A stretch of 20,322 nt of DNA, taken from contig JAAENB010000593.1 of assembly GCA_024224995.1 (NCBI GenBank), forward strand, positions 1 through 20,322. The letters run 5' to 3'. The position numbers were made by a program, and so were the translations under genes. Source of the stretch: a bacterium (GTDB lineage Bacteria; Spirochaetota; UBA4802; UBA5550). Every line of letters begins with the position of its first letter. The first letter of the stretch is position 1. Positions 14,580 through 20,322 of the stretch are shown here, piece after piece. Below the pieces are notes generated by a model that searched no databases, had not been told where the DNA came from, and saw only the letters and a program-made list of their open reading frames with translations.

Positions 14580-15516
14580 CTATATCCTTCCCTGACCGGT
14601 TAAAAATCGCCGATGGTATTATTCTATGTCGAAGAACATTGGGGAACACCGCCCGAACATCCTTTTCCGTGACCACGCCCTCCCCATATAACAGGGCGTA
14701 TGCCCTGGAAGCGTGTACCAGGTGATAGGCCGCGCGCGGTCCCGCTCCCCACTCCAGAAATTCCCGGACCTCTTCCGGTGATGAGGGGTCTCCGGGCCGT
14801 GTTTTCCGGATGAGCGCGATCGCAAACTCCATGACCGTTTCCGGTACCGGTACCTGGTCTACCAGGGACTGGTATTCAAGCAGGGCTTCCCTGGTTATTA
14901 CTGGTGAAAGATCGTCCAGGAACTTGCTGTAATCCCTGGACGCGATGAGCAGTTCTTCTTTATGACCGGGATAGTCTACTACAATCTCCATTATAAAGCG
15001 GTCCAGCTGCGCTTCGGGCAGCGGGTAGACTCCTTCGTAGTCTATTGGATTCCTGGTCGCGAAAACTATAAAGGGATCATCGAGCCGGTACACCTCTCCT
15101 CCCAGGGTTACGTTCCGCTCCTGCATTGCTTCAAGCAGCGCGCTCTGGGTTCTGGGTGTTGCCCGGTTTATTTCATCCGCCAGCAATATATTCGTAAAAA
15201 CCGGTCCCTTTATGTACCGGAAATCTTTCTTTCCCGACTCCTGGTCGTAGTCCAGTATCTCAACTCCTACGATGTCACTGGGGAGCAGGTCCGGGGTAAA
15301 CTGTATCCGGGAATTGCCCACTCCCAGCACCTGTGACACTGCCTTCACTGCCAGGGTCTTGGCAAGTCCCGGCGCGCCCGTAAGCAGCGTATGCCCCCCT
15401 GCCAGTATTGCCGTATTTATGAGCCGCAGCACATTCTCCTGGCCCAGGATCACTTTATTTACTTCTGCCGCAGCCTTTGTAAAATCATTTTTTAGTCTCT
15501 CTATGGTCTCCTGCAT
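14545..15516 (-). CDS. moxR: MoxR family AAA+ ATPase
   Basis: The 323-residue cytoplasmic ATPase has Walker A GAPGLAKT (47-54), Walker B ILLADEIN (110-117) and the MoxR signature RATPRTQSALLEAMQE. Sensor 1 is ATRNP (153-157) and the arginine-finger segment is EAQLDRF (168-174). MoxR proteins act as chaperone-like ATPases that help assemble or activate partner complexes, usually with VWA-domain proteins encoded beside them, as here. AAGGAG precedes the ATG by about six bases. A 139-bp gap with a large inverted repeat separates it from the upstream DUF4175-like gene, so it may be transcribed from there or from its own start. Confidence 0.95.
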   Translation of the reverse strand: MQETIERLKNDFTKAAAEVNKVILGQENVLRLINTAILAGGHTLLTGAPGLAKTLAVKAVSQVLGVGNSRIQFTPDLLPSDIVGVEILDYDQESGKKDFRYIKGPVFTNILLADEINRATPRTQSALLEAMQERNVTLGGEVYRLDDPFIVFATRNPIDYEGVYPLPEAQLDRFIMEIVVDYPGHKEELLIASRDYSKFLDDLSPVITREALLEYQSLVDQVPVPETVMEFAIALIRKTRPGDPSSPEEVREFLEWGAGPRAAYHLVHASRAYALLYGEGVVTEKDVRAVFPNVLRHRIIPSAIFNRSGKDIDELIAKIAAHA

Positions 15517-15584
15517 AATTACTCCTTCGTGGGGTTTATTCTTCCCCGGATTCTTTTTCTTTTAAGAGTTCAACCTTCCAGGTT

Positions 15585-15656
15585 AGTTTGAAGTTTGAAG
15601 TTCCAGGTTTGAAGTTCATTGCCCGGAGTTAAGCTCTCAACTTCAAACTTTAAACT
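15585..15656. repeat. Inverted repeat with 18-bp arms between two operon genes
   Basis: Arms 15585-15602 and 15639-15656 are reverse complements with one mismatch, and 12 bp of them are perfect. They surround a 36-base loop containing a further GTTTGAAGTTC copy. The motif is a low-complexity TTGAAGT repeat. It starts at the stop codon of the DUF4175-like gene. No U-tract follows on the minus strand, so an RNA processing or stabilising hairpin is as likely as termination. Confidence 0.6.
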
Positions 15657-18064
15657 TATTCCAACACATCCCGCCAGAACGCCTCTTTTTCCCTGGTATT
15701 TTTGCTTCTTTCTTTACTCATTTGTATGATCTTTTCTTTATAATCAACCGGTACGGTGTAAATTGCTTCCTTTGGTATAAACACAAAGCGCTCCTGGAAA
15801 TTTCCCGGCATTACTCCTTCAAAATTCCCCTTTGCGATCTGCTGCATCTGCTGGCGCTGCTGCTTCGACTGGTTTACCAGGGATTCCAGGTACCGGACTA
15901 CATTTTCCTCCGCCTGCCGCGCTTCAGGAAGCCGCTTTTTTTTCAGCTGTTCCCGCGACTGTTCCCCGTAAATCTTTGCGGTCCTGGTATAAAAATCCAG
16001 AGACCCCATACTAAAGGGATACCGGGACATGATCCTGCCCGTCTTCCGGTTTAATTCTTCCAGTTTTTTATTGATCCTGCCCTGGCCCCGGGAGGCCTCT
16101 TGTATTCTTCTCCTTTTTGTAACAGTAATGTTTTTCTTCTGTTCTTTTATTGTCTCCTGGGCTCCGGCTATGATCTCATTCAAATCCTTCATTGCCTGCT
16201 GGGCCATTTTGCCAATTTTCTGCCTTGACGATTGAAGTGATTCGGAAAAAGCCTTTCGCATTTTTTCCATAAGCTGCGCCATCTTTTTCCGGGCTTTTTC
16301 CTTTTCTCCGGCTTTGAGCAGCTTTCGTATCTCATCAAGTTCTTTTTTATACTCTTTATCCAGGTTTTCTGCCAGGGCCGCCATTCTCTTAAAAAAGCTT
16401 TCATGCTTCCCGCTTTCAAAATCATTGCGGGCGTTTTCCATCTCTGCCGAGATTATGTCGATACGCTCCGACTCCATTACCAGCTTTAATAATTCAAGAT
16501 ACCGCTCAAGAAACTCCACATACTGTTCCAGGGATTTTTTTCTATCCCGCTGCACCTTTCCCGACAAAACTGTATATATATCACGGGTTTCCCGGATTAA
16601 ATTACTCCTGGGAAGGCGCTCTTTTAATTCTTTGGAAAATATCTCTACTGCGGAATCAAGCTTTTCTACATAGGATTTATTCTTCCCGGTATTATTTATA
16701 TCTCTCAGGAGCTCTCTTCCCTCCCGTTCCAATTCCTCTACCAGGCTTATGGCGCTTTTTAATTCCGTAAGAATATCCGTAAAATTGACATACCGTAATT
16801 TACTGTTGGTTATTCCGCCGCTGGAAAACAGGTTATTATCTTTTACTTCTATATAATACTCGACCTTTTTCGTTCCGGGCGGGTATACCAGTTGATACAG
16901 TTTTTTCCCCTCCCGTAAAACAGGATTCCAGTTATAGGTACTGGTATACTGCTTTTTCGCTTCCCTGGGAAACCGGGCTATGAGCTCCCGGTGATGCGGA
17001 CTGTCCCCTCCGGCTTCCCGGTGGCACAGAGTGATTTCCAGTACTCCGTAATCGTCCTCTGCGGTAAAAGATATGCCGAATGAATGCCCAAAAACCAGGG
17101 TATGCTCCTTTTCCGGGGCATGGATCTCTATTGTGGGCGGTTTGTCCGGTATCGCTTCTATGCGGTATACCTTGCTTTTTTCAGTCCTTTTGCGATTATC
17201 GTTTTCAAGGTCAAATTCCAGGGCAAATGCCCCTTTCATTGGGGCCAGGAACGATACCTCAAACTCCCGTCCCTTGCTTACGGTTACGGGAAAAAACTCC
17301 AGGCCCTTTTGCGTGGAAAAGAAAAGCTCCCCTGACTTTATTCCATTTAAAGCCCCCCTGATTATTACTTTGGAGCCTTCCATTACCAGTATCTTTTCCT
17401 TCTTTTTCAGGTTCGTGACCTTTTTATTCACTGAGTCCAGGTAGGCCGGCGGTATAATATGTGCCTCTATCCGGTCAAACTGTATAACCGGGCCTATGGA
17501 AATGAGCTCGGCCGGCAACCCTGTTCGTAAAGCAGTTACTATATCGGAAAGGAAATGTATTCTATATATGGAGAGCAGAACTGCCGCAACAAGAACCGCT
17601 GCGGCTATGATTATCCGTCGAATTCCCGGTACCAGGAAGGCTTTTATTCTTACTGAATCGGAAATAGAAGCGGATACCCTGTTCGAATACTGTTCGGACA
17701 GGTACGTGGAAAGGCTTTTTTCTTCCCGCAGCGACTCTTCAGGAAATCCCCGCCCCCCATCCAGTTCCTGCGCTCCCCGGATATCACTCGATGTACAGGG
17801 TTCCGATACAATTGAAGAATAAAACCGCTCACCCCAAAAAGGATATCGGTACAATAGCAGGGCCAGGGGTACTGCCAGGGACGCAAAGCCAAAAACCAGC
17901 AGCGGCAGCGGTGCTATCATCCCGGTCATAATAAAAACCCTGGGGATTAGCAAAAATACCGCATGGAACAGTACCAGCACTGCCAGGCTTAATACCAGGG
18001 AACTGACCGCTATAAACAATATTCGGTAATTCCTGCATTTCTTTACAACTTCTATGGTTTTCAT
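15656..18064 (-). CDS. DUF4175-like membrane-anchored coiled-coil protein
   Basis: The 802-residue protein has three membrane segments at its start (about 14-40, 46-71 and 150-167). A large beta-rich part follows, with Ig-like motifs (DKPPTIEIHAP, FTAEDDYGVLEITL). From about 430 to 760 there is a long, highly charged coiled-coil region rich in Lys, Glu and Arg, for example KAGEKEKARKKMAQLMEKM. The order of helices, D-YGV domain and coiled coil is that of DUF4175-type proteins encoded at the head of MoxR/DUF58 operons. It is probably periplasmic except for the helices; the function is unknown. The start has no SD, and the leader is AT-rich. It is the first gene of the operon. Confidence 0.82.
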   Translation of the reverse strand: MKTIEVVKKCRNYRILFIAVSSLVLSLAVLVLFHAVFLLIPRVFIMTGMIAPLPLLVFGFASLAVPLALLLYRYPFWGERFYSSIVSEPCTSSDIRGAQELDGGRGFPEESLREEKSLSTYLSEQYSNRVSASISDSVRIKAFLVPGIRRIIIAAAVLVAAVLLSIYRIHFLSDIVTALRTGLPAELISIGPVIQFDRIEAHIIPPAYLDSVNKKVTNLKKKEKILVMEGSKVIIRGALNGIKSGELFFSTQKGLEFFPVTVSKGREFEVSFLAPMKGAFALEFDLENDNRKRTEKSKVYRIEAIPDKPPTIEIHAPEKEHTLVFGHSFGISFTAEDDYGVLEITLCHREAGGDSPHHRELIARFPREAKKQYTSTYNWNPVLREGKKLYQLVYPPGTKKVEYYIEVKDNNLFSSGGITNSKLRYVNFTDILTELKSAISLVEELEREGRELLRDINNTGKNKSYVEKLDSAVEIFSKELKERLPRSNLIRETRDIYTVLSGKVQRDRKKSLEQYVEFLERYLELLKLVMESERIDIISAEMENARNDFESGKHESFFKRMAALAENLDKEYKKELDEIRKLLKAGEKEKARKKMAQLMEKMRKAFSESLQSSRQKIGKMAQQAMKDLNEIIAGAQETIKEQKKNITVTKRRRIQEASRGQGRINKKLEELNRKTGRIMSRYPFSMGSLDFYTRTAKIYGEQSREQLKKKRLPEARQAEENVVRYLESLVNQSKQQRQQMQQIAKGNFEGVMPGNFQERFVFIPKEAIYTVPVDYKEKIIQMSKERSKNTREKEAFWRDVLE

Positions 18065-18097
18065 ATATATTTAATATTTTTTTGTCTTATTTTAAGT

Positions 18098-18111
18098 TTT
18101 ATCCGGATAAA
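18098..18111. promoter_or_regulatory. 14-bp perfect palindrome, candidate operator
   Basis: TTTATCCGGATAAA is a perfect palindrome that begins at the predicted transcript start of the minus-strand operon and covers about +1 to +14. A repressor bound here would block initiation, so autoregulation of the operon or control by an unlinked factor is possible. Confidence 0.4.
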
Positions 18112-18117
18112 GACTAA

Positions 18118-18146
18118 TTAGTAAGTATACCCTCCACTTTTGTCAA
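18118..18146 (-). promoter_or_regulatory. Promoter of the MoxR/DUF58 operon
   Basis: On the minus strand TTGACA (18146-18141) is a perfect -35; the best -10 at 17-18 bases is TACTAA/ACTAAT (18123-18117). The start site would be near 18111, about 47 bases before the ATG. An alternative TATTAA lies six bases before the ATG but lacks a -35. Confidence 0.45.
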
Positions 18147-18191
18147 TAACTTCATTCGTGAATATCAATATTTTTCCCTCTCCATCCCGGT

Positions 18192-18219
18192 TTGTCTAAT
18201 TTTTACAATTCTTTATATC
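18192..18219 (+). promoter_or_regulatory. Possible promoter of the UvrA-like gene
   Basis: TTGTCT (18192-18197), a 16-base spacer and TATATC (18214-18219) is the best pair found upstream of the gene. The match is modest. Confidence 0.3.
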
Positions 18220-18291
18220 CCCTCTTTTGTATATTGTGCTATATCATCAATTAAACATCAATTACACATCATTTACAGGAGCTATATCACC

Positions 18292-20322
18292 ATGAATCAA
18301 TCCGCTTTTCCCCAAACAGTTACCAAAGATCCGTCCCATAGCACTATTTTTATCAAAAATGCCAGGGTCCACAACCTGAAAAATATCAGCCTGGAAGTTC
18401 CCAAACACCAGGTTGTTGTTTTTACCGGGGTTTCGGGCTCGGGTAAGTCTTCCCTGGTCTTCGACACCATCTTCACCGAAGCCCAGCGCCAGCTTGTTGA
18501 AACCTTTTCGACCTTTGCCAGAGCCCGGCTTCCAAAGCTCTCCAGGCCCCATGTGGACGATATCCGGAATATATCCACTGCCATCATTATTGATCAAAAA
18601 AAAATGGGCCGGAATATCCGCAGTACCGTGGGTACTGCCACTGAGATCTACACCCACCTGAGACTGCTCTTTTCCCGCTGCGGTTCCCCGCTCATTGGCC
18701 CTTCATTTATGTTCGGTTTTAATCACCCCGAAGGTATGTGCCCCGCTTGCAGCGGCATGGGAAAACAAATCAAGATCGACACCAGCCTCATGATCGACAA
18801 AAACAAATCCATTCGCGACGGCGCCATTAACCATCCCGACTATAAGATCGGCGGCTGGAACTGGCGTGAAATGGCTGCCATCAAACTCTTCAACTGCCAT
18901 ATCCCCTTACGGGATTTTCCCCCTGACGAACTGAACAATCTGCTCTACGCGAAATCTATTCCCATTGAAAAAAATCACGGCGCCGGGACCTACACCAAGA
19001 ACTTTGAAGGGATCGTTCGAAAACTTGAACGGCTGCATATTAACAAAGGCGAAGATCAATTGAGTGAAGCCCGTAAAAACGCTTATCAGAAATATTTTAT
19101 TTATACTCATTGCCATGCCTGCTCCGGTTCCCGGCTGAACGACCGGGCAAGAAGTGTTCTCATTAACGGTAAATCTATTGACCAGCTTGCCGCTCTTGAA
19201 CTTACGGATCTGGATGCCTTTCTCGCCAGGCTGGACAATCCCATTGCCCGGCCCCTGGTGAGAAAGATCCGCGCCGTGCTTTCCCATCTTATTGCCATTG
19301 GTGTTGGCTACCTCTCTATTAACCGGGCTGTTGGTACCCTTTCGGGCGGTGAATCGCAGCGGGTGAAGATGGCGCGGCAGCTCGATTGCGACCTGGTCGA
19401 CATGATGTATATCCTTGATGAACCGTCCATTGGACTCCATCCCAGGGACACGGGCAAGCTCATTGATATGCTGTTTCAAATCAAAGATAAAGGGAACAGC
19501 GTTTTCGTGGTTGAGCACGATCCCGATGTTATCCGCGCTGCCGACTGGATTATCGACATTGGTCCTCACGCCGGTATGCACGGCGGTGAACTGGTCTTCT
19601 CGGGCACGGTTGATTCCATTGCGCAGTCCAACAGTATTACCGGGCAATACCTGAACAGCTATGTCAATACTTCCGGGAATTCTTCACGCGAAAGAAAAAA
19701 AGCTCAGGGCTATTATGATATCAAAAACGCTTCGGTGAACAACCTTAAAAACGTTTCGGTCCGCATTCCCCGGGGTATTCTTACCTGCGTTACCGGCGTT
19801 GCGGGCAGCGGGAAAAGCAGCCTCATTAACGAGGTTTTTATCAAACTGTTCCGTGAGGCTATTGTTATTGACCAGTCCCCTGCCGGAAAAAGTTCCCGCT
19901 CTAACCCCGCTACCTATACCGGTATGTTTGATATCATCCGTAAAGAGTTTGCCCGTTCCTCGGGGTCCGACGCTTCCCTGTTCAGTTTTAATTCCAAAGG
20001 GGCCTGCCCCAAATGCAAGGGCAGCGGTTTCTTAAGCGTTGAGATGAGTTTTCTCGATGATATTTCCATTACCTGTGACGAGTGCGGCGGAAAAAAATAC
20101 CGCGATGAAGTTCTGGAACTTTCCCACAACGGCAAAAATATTTTTGATATTCTGGAAATGACCATTAACGCCGCTCTTGACTTCTTCGACGTTCCCGGCA
20201 TTGTTAAACGGCTAAAAATCCTCCGGGACGTTGGGCTCGGCTACCTCAAGATCGGCCAGTCCCTCAGCTCCCTTTCGGGCGGCGAAGCCCAGCGCATTAA
20301 ACTGGCTTCGGAGCTGCACAAA
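18292..20322 (+). CDS. UvrA-like ABC ATPase, short form (3' end outside window)
   Basis: The reading frame is open from the ATG at 18292, with AGGAG at 18277-18281, to the last base of the window, 677 codons. Both ATPase halves are present: Walker A GVSGSGKSS (46-54) and GVAGSGKSS (502-510), signatures LSGGESQR (350) and LSGGEAQR (661), and Walker B YILDEPSIGL (373-382). CxxC pairs fit zinc modules (Cys150/153, 274/277, 572/575 and 595/598). Only about ten residues separate the RLLFSR segment from FGFNHPEGMCPAC, where full UvrA carries about 120, so the UvrB-binding domain is missing. This fits UvrA2-type paralogues linked to DNA damage tolerance or drug resistance rather than canonical UvrA. 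The second Walker B and the C-terminus lie beyond the edge. Confidence 0.92.
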   Translation, partial: MNQSAFPQTVTKDPSHSTIFIKNARVHNLKNISLEVPKHQVVVFTGVSGSGKSSLVFDTIFTEAQRQLVETFSTFARARLPKLSRPHVDDIRNISTAIIIDQKKMGRNIRSTVGTATEIYTHLRLLFSRCGSPLIGPSFMFGFNHPEGMCPACSGMGKQIKIDTSLMIDKNKSIRDGAINHPDYKIGGWNWREMAAIKLFNCHIPLRDFPPDELNNLLYAKSIPIEKNHGAGTYTKNFEGIVRKLERLHINKGEDQLSEARKNAYQKYFIYTHCHACSGSRLNDRARSVLINGKSIDQLAALELTDLDAFLARLDNPIARPLVRKIRAVLSHLIAIGVGYLSINRAVGTLSGGESQRVKMARQLDCDLVDMMYILDEPSIGLHPRDTGKLIDMLFQIKDKGNSVFVVEHDPDVIRAADWIIDIGPHAGMHGGELVFSGTVDSIAQSNSITGQYLNSYVNTSGNSSRERKKAQGYYDIKNASVNNLKNVSVRIPRGILTCVTGVAGSGKSSLINEVFIKLFREAIVIDQSPAGKSSRSNPATYTGMFDIIRKEFARSSGSDASLFSFNSKGACPKCKGSGFLSVEMSFLDDISITCDECGGKKYRDEVLELSHNGKNIFDILEMTINAALDFFDVPGIVKRLKILRDVGLGYLKIGQSLSSLSGGEAQRIKLASELHK

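Noticed and set aside
18071..18076. TATTAA six bases before the DUF4175-like ATG as a third leaderless promoter
   Set aside because: No acceptable -35 lies 16-18 bases upstream, whereas a perfect TTGACA exists further up. The AT-rich leader makes a chance match likely.
18262..19647. Minus-strand open frames across the UvrA-like gene
   Set aside because: The plus strand encodes continuous, motif-complete UvrA-like sequence over the same bases.

Overview
The window looks like a chromosomal segment of a Gram-negative bacterium. Lipoprotein-type and Sec/Tat-type signals, a MoxR/DUF58/Bat operon, a dihydrouridine synthase next to slyX, and a good sigma-54 promoter all fit this. A loose lipobox and a FadD15-like acyl-CoA ligase make a spirochaete-like or other environmental lineage plausible, but nothing here fixes the phylum. 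Composition is uneven. The right-hand operon and the UvrA-like gene look moderately GC-rich, while about 2.47-3.3 kb, 5.82-6.54 kb and 7.8-9.35 kb are clearly AT-rich and may be accessory.

Layout. 18-1580 (+): exported FAD-dependent oxidoreductase. 1630-2475 (+): seven-helix membrane protein, convergent with 2472-3122 (-), a metallo-beta-lactamase-fold hydrolase. That hydrolase lies behind a 40-residue lipoprotein (3150-3272, -), and the pair has a consensus-like -24/-12 (sigma-54) promoter. 3528-5501 (+): long-chain acyl-CoA ligase. 5502-5819: no gene, but a strongly palindromic repeat region with an 18-bp tandem array. 5820-6539 (-) and 6620-7567 (+): a class I methyltransferase and a tRNA-dihydrouridine synthase, divergent; each -10 box sits so close to its ATG that both mRNAs are predicted to be leaderless. 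slyX (7609-7806, +) follows the synthase.

7807-9341 is the most unusual stretch. A TTG-started, exported CHAT/caspase-like protein (His209, Cys245) is split by a single-base frameshift at 8646-8649. Near its 3' end it carries a run of nine Gs just before the predicted C-terminal membrane helix. An 88-residue two-helix membrane protein follows 18 bp later. This could be a small protease-plus-membrane-protein module, possibly decayed or length-switchable.

9428-18064 (-) is one long operon, read right to left: DUF4175-like coiled-coil membrane protein, MoxR AAA+ ATPase, DUF58 protein, BatA-N/DUF4159 protein, VWA/amidotransferase-like membrane protein, and a double zinc-ribbon protein. Several neighbours overlap by 4 or 35 bp. 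A promoter with a 14-bp palindrome over the predicted start site lies upstream. The set resembles Bat-type envelope or chaperone systems, in which MoxR acts on VWA-domain partners at the membrane. Divergent from it, 18292 to the window end (+) is a short UvrA-like ABC ATPase without the UvrB-binding domain; its 3' end lies outside the window.
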